IMG/VR virus record: IMGVR_UViG_3300005338_000020 | Coordinates: 1-38,434 of that record | Origin: a virus | Length of the DNA: 38,434 nt | Reading direction: 5' to 3' (one strand) | In this document: one piece after another, positions 29,238 to 37,181 of the stretch | Position numbering within the stretch: the first letter of the stretch is position 1 | Layout: every line of letters starts with the position of its first letter | Notes under the pieces: generated by a model | What the model was told of the DNA's origin: nothing | The model's input: only the letters and a program-made list of their open reading frames with translations | Databases searched by the model: none | Translations under genes and position numbers: made by a program

Positions 29238-30038
29238 ATGACATCTTTCAATGATCCAGGACTCAACCCTTTGGCATATACTGGAGTTAGAGCAAATAAT
29301 CCTGCAAATGTGATCCAAGCCACTAGAGCACCGACTACAACAGATGTGGGTTACCAATTAGGTACTTTATGGGTAAATACTACAGCTCAATCAAGCTATC
29401 AACTTGATGGTTTTAGCTCTGGAGCTGCTGTTTGGGTAGTTCTTGGAGGCGGTACATCTGATGTAAATACCATCAACAACCTATCTCCAACAGGTGGTAA
29501 CATCACAATTGCCGGTACTGCAAATCAGATCACAATGACCTCTGCTGGCTCAACAGTGACAGCATCGATTCCATCGGCATTTACTGCTCCTGGGTCTATC
29601 ACAGCTACTACTACTGTTGCGTCCACGACGACTATGACAGCAGGAACAGGCCTCACAGCAACTACAGGCAATATTACAGCTACTACAGGCAACTTTGTGG
29701 CCTCGGCTGCTGGTCAAGGCATCCTTTTGAATTCTTCTCAAGCTTCCGGCGCTGCTGCTTCCCCAGTAGTTGTAAACGGGAGATCCGGAAGAGCGACTTT
29801 TACTTCTGTGTCAATCGCTGCAGCTGCCGATCTAACATTAACAATTACAAATTCATCCATCACAGCTTCTACAACCGAAGTTTTAATATCCATGAGTGGT
29901 GCAACTACAGGTTCAGCTTTGAGTATTAAAAGTAAGACTGCTTCATCTGGATCTCTTGCAATTGTGGTTACAAACGGCACTGGAGCTACTACGACAACCG
30001 CAGATATTCAAATCGACTTCTTAGTCCTAAACGCATAA
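29238..30038 (+). CDS. Tail-fibre protein
   Basis: 266 residues with AAGGAG ribosome site. Gly/Thr/Ser/Ala-rich with short repeats ('TTTVASTTTMTAGTGLTATT' and 'GNITATTGNFVASAAGQGIL'). The N-terminus 'DVGYQLGTLWVNTTAQSSYQ' and 'LSPTGGNITIAGTANQITMT' are commonly seen in fibre proteins of podovirus-like phages. Probably a beta-helical trimer on the virion surface. Confidence 0.65.
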   Translation: MTSFNDPGLNPLAYTGVRANNPANVIQATRAPTTTDVGYQLGTLWVNTTAQSSYQLDGFSSGAAVWVVLGGGTSDVNTINNLSPTGGNITIAGTANQITMTSAGSTVTASIPSAFTAPGSITATTTVASTTTMTAGTGLTATTGNITATTGNFVASAAGQGILLNSSQASGAAASPVVVNGRSGRATFTSVSIAAAADLTLTITNSSITASTTEVLISMSGATTGSALSIKSKTASSGSLAIVVTNGTGATTTTADIQIDFLVLNA

Positions 30039-30047
30039 GGAGCTAAA

Positions 30048-30383
30048 ATGTCGGCATTGGTAGCACGTTTTGATGCAGTCCGCACAGTAGCAAATGGTAG
30101 CATTACTGCTTCCTATACTGCTGTATCGACCGCATTTCAACATAGAATGCGCATCATAAAATTTGTCAACACAACCGATGCGGGGATGTATTTCTCATTT
30201 GATGGTACAACCAATAATGATTATGTCCCTGCCAATAGTTTTGTCCTTTACGATCTAACCACAAACGGCACAACCAATCCAGACTTTACTTTAGAGCTAT
30301 TTACGCAAGTATACGTGAAGTATGAATCTGCGCCTACCACGGGTTCTATTTACGTTATAGGCGTATTTGGAAGAGGTGAGTAG
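30048..30383 (+). CDS. Fibre-associated structural protein
   Basis: 111 residues with AAGGAGC ribosome site. 'MRIIKFVNTTDAGMYFSFDG' and 'NNDYVPANSFVLYDLTTNGT' suggest a small jelly-roll-like beta domain, a form seen in phage accessory virion proteins. Placed between two fibre genes; likely assembled with them. Confidence 0.55.
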   Translation: MSALVARFDAVRTVANGSITASYTAVSTAFQHRMRIIKFVNTTDAGMYFSFDGTTNNDYVPANSFVLYDLTTNGTTNPDFTLELFTQVYVKYESAPTTGSIYVIGVFGRGE

Positions 30384-30893
30384 ATGTCACAAGCTGGAAT
30401 GAACAACACATCCCAAGGCCCAGTTCCACCTTCTGTAGCAACTTCCTATGTAACCAACTCTGGAACAGCAGTACCAGCCGGAAACGTTTTGAATGTGTTA
30501 GGAGCAGCAGGAACGGTAACTTCTGGATCTGGTAATACCATCACAATCACTGTTTCAGGCTCTGGAATGACTTGGAGCGCGATTTCAGCAAGCCAGACAT
30601 TAGCAGTAGATCATGGTTATTTCTGTACAGGTGGCGCAGCACTGTCATTGGCATTACCTGCTGTGAGTGCAGTTGGAGATGAAATTACTGTGGTTTTAGA
30701 TGGCTCTACATCATGGACCATCACACAACCCAATGCAGCAACCAGAATTCGTTTAGGCAACCAGCAAACGACTTTAGGAGTAGGTGGAAGTCTTGCTTCT
30801 ACAGCAGCAGGAGATACCATCACATTAGTGTGTGAAACAGCAAATGCACGTTGGGTAGTTATTTCATCTATAGGAAATATAACATTCGTTTAA
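30384..30893 (+). CDS. Tail-fibre protein
   Basis: 169 residues, ATG directly after the previous stop. 'YVTNSGTAVPAGNVLNVLGA' with 'GTVTSGSGNTITITVSG' is a standard fibre opening; the C-terminal half is a beta domain ('AVGDEITVVLDGSTSWTITQ'). No membrane or enzymatic feature. Part of the receptor-binding apparatus. Confidence 0.65.
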   Translation: MSQAGMNNTSQGPVPPSVATSYVTNSGTAVPAGNVLNVLGAAGTVTSGSGNTITITVSGSGMTWSAISASQTLAVDHGYFCTGGAALSLALPAVSAVGDEITVVLDGSTSWTITQPNAATRIRLGNQQTTLGVGGSLASTAAGDTITLVCETANARWVVISSIGNITFV

Positions 30894-30900
30894 GGGTCAT

Positions 30901-31728
30901 ATGGCAACAAATAATTCTGTGAATGAACCAACAGCAGCTTCGGGAACGGTCCTGCAAGGACAAGGTGTAGGAACTGCTTCTGCATTTTCTACAGCGACAT
31001 ATCCTTCTACAGCAGGTACAAGTGGTAATGTAATAACTTCAAATGGAACTAATTTTGTTTCTCAAGCACCTGCTGCTTTTAGCATGAATATCCAAACTTT
31101 CACCGGATCAGGAACATATACACCAACTGCCAACATGAAATATTGCATCATCGAAGCTCTAGGCGGGGGTGGCGGTGGTGGTGGTGCTCTACAAGGAGTA
31201 AATAATGGTTGTGGTGCAGGAGGAGGTGGTGGAGAATATCGCCGAGGTACATTTAGTGCAGCTACAATTGGTGTTTCACAAGCTGTAACTGTTGGCGGTG
31301 GTGGAAATGGAGGTTCAGCGGGAAATAACGCAGGGTCCGCGGGTACTGCTTCTTCAGTAGGTGCGTTAATTTCTGCAAATCCAGGGCAAGGTGGTGCTGC
31401 TAATAACAATAGTTCTACAACTAGTACTGGTGGTGCTGGAGGTACAGGTGGATCAGGTGGTCAATTAAATATTGATGGAGTAGTCGGCATATACGGTGGA
31501 GGACAAGGTAATACATTTCCTGGAGGATGGGGTGGAGCAAGTTTTTTTGGTGGGATAACTTACAAAGGTGTTAGTGCATCATCAGGACAGCTTGGCCAAG
31601 CTGGAGTTAATGCACCTGCCAATAAAGGAGGTGGTGGTTCTGGTGGTCAAGCAGTGAGTGGTTCATCAGTAGCCGGAGGTAATGGTGGCTCCGGCATTGT
31701 GATCGTTACTGAATTTATTTTTGCGTAG
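30901..31728 (+). CDS. Glycine-rich tail-tip adhesin
   Basis: 275 residues. After the linker 'FTGSGTYTPTANMKYCIIEA', the sequence becomes glycine-rich runs ('LGGGGGGGGALQG', 'GAGGGGGEY', 'GGAGGTGGSGG') and ends 'GGSGIVIVTEFIFA'. Polyglycine strands can pack as a polyglycine-II sandwich, as shown for gp38-type adhesins of T-even phages, with variable loops contacting the receptor. Probably the host-range determinant. The glycine codons are mixed, so this is not a simple-sequence artefact. Confidence 0.7.
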   Translation: MATNNSVNEPTAASGTVLQGQGVGTASAFSTATYPSTAGTSGNVITSNGTNFVSQAPAAFSMNIQTFTGSGTYTPTANMKYCIIEALGGGGGGGGALQGVNNGCGAGGGGGEYRRGTFSAATIGVSQAVTVGGGGNGGSAGNNAGSAGTASSVGALISANPGQGGAANNNSSTTSTGGAGGTGGSGGQLNIDGVVGIYGGGQGNTFPGGWGGASFFGGITYKGVSASSGQLGQAGVNAPANKGGGGSGGQAVSGSSVAGGNGGSGIVIVTEFIFA

Positions 31729-32014
31729 CAGGTGAAGAAGAATATTTGCCTGCGTTTTTGTCGATCTGAAATTTAATTTCACTATAAGCCATTGATTTTC
31801 CAAAATTGATCCAATACATAGACCTAGCGTTTTCGTCTAGTTTTTCGGGAAATATATTCCATGTCATACCCATATAAGAGAAGTATCTTTCATCTACAAA
31901 GTCACACATTTCAGTGTACTGCTTTTCATAGTAATAGACTTTAGGATCTTCTTTTACGTCTTTAGCATATGCAACAACTGGAATCAGAGCCATCAAAGTT
32001 AAAAATTTCTTCAT
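31715..32014 (-). CDS. Exported protein (paralogue of 32097-32324)
   Basis: 99 residues with GGAGG ribosome site. A clear signal peptide ('MKKFLTLMALIPVVAYAKD', cleavage after AYA) and a mature domain with one CxxxxxC-like region and 'ARSMYWINFGKSMAYSEIKF'. The gene at 32097 shares the signal peptide and the C-terminal 'W-x-x-(F/L)-G' block, so these are duplicates. Function in the periplasm unknown. It overlaps the convergent adhesin gene by 14 bases. Confidence 0.65.
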   Translation of the reverse strand: MKKFLTLMALIPVVAYAKDVKEDPKVYYYEKQYTEMCDFVDERYFSYMGMTWNIFPEKLDENARSMYWINFGKSMAYSEIKFQIDKNAGKYSSSPATQK

Positions 32015-32032
32015 AATTTCCTCCGGTTAAAG

Positions 32033-32107
32033 TTATCTTTTTGCATAGACCATATTTTCAGTCATGATTTTTGTCCAATATTTTTTATAAGGATTTCTAG
32101 TTTTCAT
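32033..32107 (-). CDS. 24-residue basic peptide frame
   Basis: ATG 32107 lies in the last codons of the gene at 32097. It encodes 'MKTRNPYKKYWTKIMTENMV' plus YAKR. Overlapping start and absence of a ribosome site leave it uncertain; listed because it fills the gap between the two exported paralogues. Confidence 0.25.
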   Translation of the reverse strand: MKTRNPYKKYWTKIMTENMVYAKR

Positions 32108-32324
32108 CTTCATCTAAATAAGAGAGGACAGAGCTGAAGGCATGTTCTGCGCCTAAAGAAAACCAAATTTCAAAAATCTTGTCTTCTGTAAGATTATCAG
32201 ACAATAAAAGTTCATGTTGTCTATCTTTGATCTCATTTGTGCTTTCTACGCAAAATTCTTGGATATCCTTTTCTGTATATGCCAGAGCAGGAATCAAAAC
32301 CATTAAGGTTAAAATTTTCTTCAT
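32097..32324 (-). CDS. Exported protein (paralogue of 31715-32014)
   Basis: 75 residues. Signal peptide 'MKKILTLMVLIPALAYTEKD' and an acidic, helical mature part with 'FEIWFSLGAEHAFSSVLSYL'. A shortened duplicate of its neighbour. Ribosome site AAGGAAC. The predicted location is the periplasm. Confidence 0.6.
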   Translation of the reverse strand: MKKILTLMVLIPALAYTEKDIQEFCVESTNEIKDRQHELLLSDNLTEDKIFEIWFSLGAEHAFSSVLSYLDEDEN

Positions 32325-32341
32325 AAGTTCCTTCTACTCCA

Positions 32342-32425
32342 TTACCTGTTTTTTAACCAAGTAAACAAAAGGATTGCAATTCCAAATAAAGTTGCGGAGA
32401 CGGTTGAGAACTTGTCTTCATTCAT
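32342..32425 (-). CDS. 27-residue membrane peptide
   Basis: The ATG overlaps the stop of the phosphoesterase gene (ATGA). 'STVSATLFGIAILLFTWLKN' is one hydrophobic helix with a basic end. It could be a lysis or regulatory micropeptide; support is the coupling and topology only. Confidence 0.4.
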   Translation of the reverse strand: MNEDKFSTVSATLFGIAILLFTWLKNR

Positions 32426-33090
32426 AAAATCACTCGTACTGGATTGTGAACAGGGTCGTAAACTTCATCCATGATGCTAGCATTAACAAATTTAATAATC
32501 GTTAAATCCACCATTCTGCCACCAAATTCGTGTATGTGTCCAAACACATGTAATTTGGGCTTTATACGCCCTATTACATGATTACGCAGTGATTTGGAGC
32601 CAACGTGTATACATGATTCATAATAACGCACCTGGTCAAGAATGCCTTGAGGAGGCTCATGTGTAATCAAGATATCTATGTCGGAGGGAATAAGTTTCCA
32701 TTTCTCATCCAGATCTTCTTCTGTGTCGAGTGTGAAGGCTTTGCATTTAGGGTTCATGCCTTTGAAGGATTTTGTCCAGGGTGTACCCCAGATTTTAAGG
32801 CCTTCGAATTCTGTTCCTGAGTCGCAGAGATATTGAATTTTTGTATCATGATCTTCATCTATAACAACGCATGTTTTATTCCACATTAGAGAGTTATCGT
32901 GATTACCAGCTACAACGATAATTTTTTTATATTTTTGATTCATCATCCATATGCAAACACTCATCCAATCATTTCCCGTATCTCTTTCAGTTAAATCCCC
33001 AGCAACAATCAAAAGGTCTCCGCCTTCTAAATCGGGCATGAAACCATGCAGATCAGAAATACAATCGATTTTGATTTGATCCTTAGACAT
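32422..33090 (-). CDS. MPPED-like metallophosphoesterase
   Basis: 222 residues from ATG 33090 (TAATG junction with the upstream gene). All calcineurin-type motifs are present: 'SDLHG' (D13, H15), 'GDLT' (D32), 'GNHD' (N63, H64), 'THEPP' (H144), 'GHIH' (H185, H187). The layout 'GLKIWGTPWTKSF' and 'RIKPKLHVFGHIHE' resembles the MPPED1/MPPED2 and UPF0046 class of cyclic-nucleotide phosphodiesterases rather than lambda protein phosphatase. It would cleave phosphodiester bonds using two metal ions. In a phage it might destroy host signalling nucleotides used in defence; that is inference. Confidence 0.87.
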   Translation of the reverse strand: MSKDQIKIDCISDLHGFMPDLEGGDLLIVAGDLTERDTGNDWMSVCIWMMNQKYKKIIVVAGNHDNSLMWNKTCVVIDEDHDTKIQYLCDSGTEFEGLKIWGTPWTKSFKGMNPKCKAFTLDTEEDLDEKWKLIPSDIDILITHEPPQGILDQVRYYESCIHVGSKSLRNHVIGRIKPKLHVFGHIHEFGGRMVDLTIIKFVNASIMDEVYDPVHNPVRVIL

Positions 33091-33341
33091 TAGATGCACA
33101 ATTCTTGTGGTGGCTCTTCATGATGCAATGGTAATCTGTTCTCAATACATGGAGAAGGGAGTTTAAACACCTTTATGTTTGTGCTATTTTCGTTCCTAAT
33201 CATTTTCTCATATATCTGTGGGAGATATTTTTTCAATTCTTCCATAGACCCATAAAAATAAATAGGGGAGTAAGTTGGCTGACTTGATGAAATATATACT
33301 GTAGATGAACGATTCATATCTCCATCCGATGCGATGAACAT
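33090..33341 (-). CDS. Hypothetical protein
   Basis: 83 residues with ribosome site TAGGAG. 'STVYISSSQPTYSPIYFYGS' then 'MEELKKYLPQIYEKM' and a Pro-rich tail. Small alpha/beta protein, no family recognised. Coupled to the phosphoesterase. Confidence 0.55.
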   Translation of the reverse strand: MFIASDGDMNRSSTVYISSSQPTYSPIYFYGSMEELKKYLPQIYEKMIRNENSTNIKVFKLPSPCIENRLPLHHEEPPQELCI

Positions 33342-33352
33342 AACAAGATCTC

Positions 33353-33775
33353 CTATCGGTTATTTATGGTTTGTTGAAAGATCTTTATAGACTTTTCAAC
33401 TCTTTTACTCCTAACTTTTTTTTCTTCGGATTTATTTGCAATTTTTTCTTTAGGCATATTTTTAAGAAAAAAATGTAGCATTTTTGTACAAAGATCACCG
33501 GTTTGTTTATTGCTTAAGATCAAATTGTTTTTTTGCATGTGATGCCATAAAAAAGATTTAAGACCATCAAGCTCGATACTAAATTCTTCAAATGTAGTAG
33601 CACTATCATACCACTCCATGAAATGGTCTAGACCTTCTTTGGGCGACGAAAACCATCTCCCATGGAACCAAAAAGGCTTATTCTTTTTTTCTTCTCTCTC
33701 CTTTTCAACTTGTTCATAAAACTCAGAACAATTTTGTAATTCAGAATATGGCTTCTGCAATAAAGTCTCAGTCAT
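33353..33775 (-). CDS. Hypothetical protein
   Basis: 140 residues with strong GGGAGG ribosome site and a promoter-like sequence upstream. Charged and helical; contains 'KPFWFHGRWFSSPKEGLDHF' and a Lys-rich C-terminus ('KSEEKKVRSKRVEKSIKIF'). May bind nucleic acid. Not recognised. Confidence 0.55.
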   Translation of the reverse strand: MTETLLQKPYSELQNCSEFYEQVEKEREEKKNKPFWFHGRWFSSPKEGLDHFMEWYDSATTFEEFSIELDGLKSFLWHHMQKNNLILSNKQTGDLCTKMLHFFLKNMPKEKIANKSEEKKVRSKRVEKSIKIFQQTINNR

Positions 33776-33802
33776 ATATACCTCCCAAAAAATGGAAGAT
33801 AT

Positions 33803-33831
33803 AAGATATCCCAGTTATAAATATAACACAA
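33803..33831 (-). promoter_or_regulatory. Leftward promoter candidate
   Basis: Read leftward: TTGTGT (complement of 33826-33831), 17-base spacer, TATCTT (33803-33808). Lies before the gene starting at 33775 and would give the distal half of the early operon its own start. Confidence 0.4.
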
Positions 33832-33839
33832 TAAATATT

Positions 33840-34058
33840 TTATGATCTCTTTTTGAGTAATCCTTCCAACACCCATATTTGATGCTCTAGGGCATTTATT
33901 TTCTCTTCCAGCGCATTTACTTTAGAGCCCAGAGTGGTAACCTTATGGAACAAACCTTTTCTCACCTTCTCAAGGGAAAGACCTAATTCATGGATTTTAT
34001 CATCGGGTTCTTCTAAAGGAAAAAATAAAAGTTGTTTAGGCTGCATAATATGACTCAT
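33840..34058 (-). CDS. Coiled-coil small protein
   Basis: 72 residues; the C-terminal half is a clear leucine heptad coiled coil ('VNALEEKINALEHQIWVLEG'). It overlaps the end of the ParB-like gene by 23 bases. No ribosome site, so coupled translation is needed; ATG 34046 is an alternative start. Probably an oligomerising partner of a neighbour. Confidence 0.5.
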   Translation of the reverse strand: MSHIMQPKQLLFFPLEEPDDKIHELGLSLEKVRKGLFHKVTTLGSKVNALEEKINALEHQIWVLEGLLKKRS

Positions 34059-34788
34059 CAAGGGGGTTAGAATTTTTAATATTATAAATTCCTACTAGCA
34101 AAAAGTAATACTCTCGCCAATTTGGGCATGGACGGATGCGAGAAAGTCCATAAGGTAATTTTTTCATGAATATGTCAAATTCAAATTCAGGATGATCAGT
34201 CAATGTTAAAAACGCTTTGAATAAAGATTTGGAACGAATCCAACAAGTTTGGGATGTAACAACCTGTTTGTCTTTAATATATTTTATGAAAGTTTTGAAT
34301 TGAGTCATTTTTTCTGAAATGAAATCCTCGTCTTGCAATTCTAAATCACCCTTCTTAAATTTATCATAACGTGTTTCTTCAGATTTTCCCTTCGCAAAGA
34401 TTAAAACCTGTGTAATGGAAAGTTTATGATCTTTCATGATTCTTTCCATTTTGATGTATTCTTTATTCTTTCCTTTCATGTGAGCATTTAGAAAATCTTC
34501 AAATGTCCATTGACCCATAGTTTGAAGAGAAACGATATCGTCAACCTTTGAAACCTCTTTCTCTTGACAGACGATGTAATGGATCGGAATTTGTAGTTCT
34601 TTTGCTGCTTCTAATCGATGTTGTCCATCAATCACATTAAAATTCTTATCTACAAGAATCGGTTTATACATCAAAAGATTTTTATAGGAAATAGACGATT
34701 TTAGTTTACTTACTAAATTGAAATTTATGGGTCTGTTATAATTTAAATATTTAAACTTATCGTAATTTGTTGTTGACATTGATGTCAT
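34036..34788 (-). CDS. ParB-like (sulfiredoxin/ParB N-domain) protein
   Basis: 250 residues with ribosome site TAGGAG. 'YKPILVDKNFNVIDGQHRLE' (42-60) then 'AAKELQIPIHYIVCQEKE' is the ParB N-terminal domain, whose G-x-H-R motif binds CTP in ParB and nucleotides in relatives. The rest is helical, without a recognisable ParB dimer domain. No ParA ATPase is visible. It overlaps the HTH_38 protein gene by 32 bases, so the pair is made together. Could segregate the genome as a plasmid-like element, act in regulation, or be an enzyme. Confidence 0.75.
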   Translation of the reverse strand: MTSMSTTNYDKFKYLNYNRPINFNLVSKLKSSISYKNLLMYKPILVDKNFNVIDGQHRLEAAKELQIPIHYIVCQEKEVSKVDDIVSLQTMGQWTFEDFLNAHMKGKNKEYIKMERIMKDHKLSITQVLIFAKGKSEETRYDKFKKGDLELQDEDFISEKMTQFKTFIKYIKDKQVVTSQTCWIRSKSLFKAFLTLTDHPEFEFDIFMKKLPYGLSRIRPCPNWREYYFLLVGIYNIKNSNPLDESYYAA

Positions 34789-35272
34789 TTTTTTCTCCTA
34801 AAAGTTCCACTTTTTTTTCTAAAGTTTCGAAACGTTCAATAAATATTTCAATTGCCATCAATTTTGATTCAATTTGATCTAAGAGATCTTTTAAATTTAC
34901 ATCCACAAATGAAGTAGTGCTGTTATTTGCAACTTCAGCACTATAGTTCTCCCTTCCTCCACCTTTTTTTATTTCATATGAAATAGTTGATTTGCTACGG
35001 TTCAAATGTGAAGAAAGTTGTTTATATGAACAACCCTCTTTTAAAAGTTTTTCAATAAGACGCCTTTCTTCTAGATTGATCCGTTTCAAAAAATATTCTT
35101 TTTTTATTAAAGGTAAAGGAGGTTTTCTGGATAACCTTGGTCGAATATCAAAATCATTGGCTAAAGCAAAAGCCTTAGCTTCTTCTTCGGTCTTGAATGA
35201 TTTCCTTTGGCGTCGATTATCCAAAATAAAATCTAATCTCCAATGCTTTCTTTCTAGATACAGACTAGCCAC
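34757..35272 (-). CDS. Arm-binding-like plus HTH_38 DNA-binding protein
   Basis: 171 residues from GTG 35272 with GAGGT upstream. Residues 1-45 ('YLERKHWRLDFILDNRRQRK' and 'SFKTEEEAKAFALAND') resemble the N-terminal DNA-arm-binding/AP2-like domain of tyrosine integrases. Residues 64-104 ('INLEERRLIEKLLKEGCSYK', 'QLSSHLNRSKSTISYEIKKG') are the HTH_38 domain of IS30-type transposases. There is no catalytic domain of either enzyme. The C-terminus is a coiled coil for dimerising. Likely a sequence-specific regulator or partition-site binder for the adjacent ParB-like protein. Confidence 0.7.
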   Translation of the reverse strand: MASLYLERKHWRLDFILDNRRQRKSFKTEEEAKAFALANDFDIRPRLSRKPPLPLIKKEYFLKRINLEERRLIEKLLKEGCSYKQLSSHLNRSKSTISYEIKKGGGRENYSAEVANNSTTSFVDVNLKDLLDQIESKLMAIEIFIERFETLEKKVELLGEKNDINVNNKLR

Positions 35273-35278
35273 ATAACC

Positions 35279-36124
35279 TCAATGTGTATTGATTCTCCAA
35301 CACTCAGACGGCGATTTGCGGTAATCGTCCAAATTGATACCTTTCAAAGCGGGTATTGCCTTGTAATCCACATTCCCTCTTCTCATAAAACGAGATAAAG
35401 TCAGGACGTTTCCCTTGATGTTCTGCCCGTTCGCGCAGGAAATTAATTTCTCCCTGAGCTGTTCGGATTCTTCGATGTAGGGTTGTAAGAACAACCACCT
35501 TTGCTCTAGAGTTTTCCATTCATCATCCTCCCTTGCGACATAATCTTTATCAGACATAGGAGGCGCATCAAGCTCTTCAACTCGGCGCCAGAATTCTTTT
35601 TCTTTTAACATCATTTCATCGATGTATTGTTGGTTTCTTTCAACTTCTAAAAGTTTCGATGACTTTCTAGTATAACTAAGGTAATAGATCATGTCTATAC
35701 CAAAATGTTTAACACATTCTGCTTGATGTTGTAATTGCGGATAGTATTTCTCTGGAATAACTCCATCCATTGCACAAATATGATCTTCTGATTTTTCTGA
35801 CATGGGACACTTGGTTTCAAGGACGAATCTTTTTTCTAAATCCATACCATCCAATGACGCCATCATAAACTTATGGGTAGGGTGGAATACGACAGAAGGA
35901 AATACCACAATGCCAGTAAGCGCCTCGAACTCTTCCCGAGCCTTTGGCTCCATAGCTTTTCCATGGCGCATGGCATCCGTTTCGATGACCTTTTCTCCTT
36001 TACCTATCTTTTCTAAGTAAAGTTGATATAGAGTGCGTTTACCAACACCCATGATTACCGGGGCATCTGAAGCCCCGATATGTTTTTGTCTGGTTTCGTG
36101 CCACTCTTTTGATCCTTGCTTCAT
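35279..36124 (-). CDS. YqaJ-type (lambda-exonuclease-fold) recombination nuclease
   Basis: 281 residues. 'GSKEWHETRQKHIGASDAPV' opens the fold; 'HGKAMEPKAREEFE', 'ASLDGMD' (D92) and 'VLETKCPMSE' (E103-x-K105) form the PD-(D/E)xK active site. These enzymes digest one strand of double-stranded ends to leave 3' tails for annealing. The partner is probably the ssDNA-binding-like gene upstream, which it overlaps by ATGA. No RecT/Erf annealing protein is recognisable. A tight operon with replication functions fits early expression. Confidence 0.85.
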   Translation of the reverse strand: MKQGSKEWHETRQKHIGASDAPVIMGVGKRTLYQLYLEKIGKGEKVIETDAMRHGKAMEPKAREEFEALTGIVVFPSVVFHPTHKFMMASLDGMDLEKRFVLETKCPMSEKSEDHICAMDGVIPEKYYPQLQHQAECVKHFGIDMIYYLSYTRKSSKLLEVERNQQYIDEMMLKEKEFWRRVEELDAPPMSDKDYVAREDDEWKTLEQRWLFLQPYIEESEQLREKLISCANGQNIKGNVLTLSRFMRRGNVDYKAIPALKGINLDDYRKSPSECWRINTH

Positions 36125-36858
36125 GCTGCCTTACCTTTGCTTTCAGTAATTTTCTTACTTACAGCAGTTTTGATTTTATCAAAATGTTCCACGGGTAATT
36201 CATGAATAGAAGCTGCTTTGATGTCCGGACCCCGGATATAATCATTCACAGTTTTTTGAAAAGTAGGGTCAGTATGTTTCAACATGTCTAACAATTCAAC
36301 TGCCTGCCCTTGACTTATATTCACAATTTTGGGCGAGTCTTTTGAAAAGACTCCCGGGGTGTATGAATCATAACCAGGAAGAAATGGGTCTTGATTCTCA
36401 AAGAGCATTTCAAGATTGCATCTCTTTTCATCAAACGCATTTTTCACAACATCAGGAAGTGGTTTATGTGGCACTGGCGTAAGGTTATATTCAGTGTTTA
36501 CGCCTTCACCTTTCTTCGATACTTTAATATCATAGAAATAGGGCGCACCCCAATCCTCAGATTGACAGAGAGCCTCTAATGCGTTTCTCAATGTAGCCTG
36601 AGTAATCTGGAATATCTGAATCTTCTCTTCTAAATGATTCCAAACGATAAATGCCCAAAAGTGCTTAATCGGCTTTTTGGCATCGTGTGGCTTCATTGGT
36701 TTAGAGTCCATGCGATAGCGCACAGGCTTATTATCAATCCAATCTTCCCAGCCTAAAACAGGCTGAGAGAGTATTCTAAATTTGTTTTCTCCATCTTGCA
36801 ACTTCATATAATTGCCGGCTGCTTTTGGAGCTTGGTAGTCTTTTGGTAAAAATTCCAT
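36121..36858 (-). CDS. Single-strand DNA-binding-like protein
   Basis: 245 residues. 'YMKLQDGENKFRILSQPVLG', 'KKPIKHFWAFIVWNHLEEKI' and 'IFQITQATLRNALEALCQSE' then 'WGAPYFYDIKVSKKGEG' follow the order of a large phage family annotated as ssDNA-binding proteins with an OB-fold core. It would coat single strands during recombination and replication. The usual acidic C-terminal tail is missing; it ends 'KITESKGKAA'. Coupled to the exonuclease. Confidence 0.7.
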   Translation of the reverse strand: MEFLPKDYQAPKAAGNYMKLQDGENKFRILSQPVLGWEDWIDNKPVRYRMDSKPMKPHDAKKPIKHFWAFIVWNHLEEKIQIFQITQATLRNALEALCQSEDWGAPYFYDIKVSKKGEGVNTEYNLTPVPHKPLPDVVKNAFDEKRCNLEMLFENQDPFLPGYDSYTPGVFSKDSPKIVNISQGQAVELLDMLKHTDPTFQKTVNDYIRGPDIKAASIHELPVEHFDKIKTAVSKKITESKGKAA

Positions 36859-36860
36859 AG

Positions 36861-37181
36861 TTAACCTGCCTTTTGTACTTGTGCTAATTCAATAGCAAAT
36901 TTGTGAATCTGTGATTTTTTTCTTTCGATAGATGGTAATCTTGGCACAACCCATTTAACATCAAGAGTATCTGCCATCTCACCAAGTCTATCATCGAGCT
37001 TTCCTAGATCTAGTGTGCCTTCTCCGTAAAGAATGTCCACAATGTCTAGAAACGCATTCTCGATAGTGTGTAGTTTTTCTTGGTACTCGCACTTATGTTC
37101 CATGTAATCCGATGGATCACAGTCGGGATATGAACCTCCGCGAGTATAGTAATCATCCCATTCTTGTATTGACCGGTACAT
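36861..37181 (-). CDS. First gene of early leftward operon, unknown
   Basis: 106 residues from ATG 37181 with AAGGAAAATT; a start at 37226 with AAAGGTG would add 15 basic residues. 'MYRSIQEWDDYYTRGGSYPD' then a helical domain. I do not recognise it. Being first behind the main leftward promoter, it is expressed early with the ssDNA-binding-like and exonuclease genes. Confidence 0.55.
   Translation of the reverse strand: MYRSIQEWDDYYTRGGSYPDCDPSDYMEHKCEYQEKLHTIENAFLDIVDILYGEGTLDLGKLDDRLGEMADTLDVKWVVPRLPSIERKKSQIHKFAIELAQVQKAG

Noticed and set aside
31062-31409. 115-codon leftward frame, proline- and alanine-rich
   Set aside because: It is the antisense of the glycine-rich adhesin; GGN codons read backwards give proline. 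No ribosome site or neighbour support.
32422-33090. Lambda-type protein serine/threonine phosphatase
   Set aside because: The motif is GNHD rather than the GNHE usual for those enzymes and the flanking pattern fits the MPPED/UPF0046 group better.
34757-35272. IS30-type transposase or tyrosine integrase
   Set aside because: Only the DNA-binding parts are present; no DDE triad, no R-H-R-Y residues, no terminal inverted repeats, and length is half that of either enzyme.
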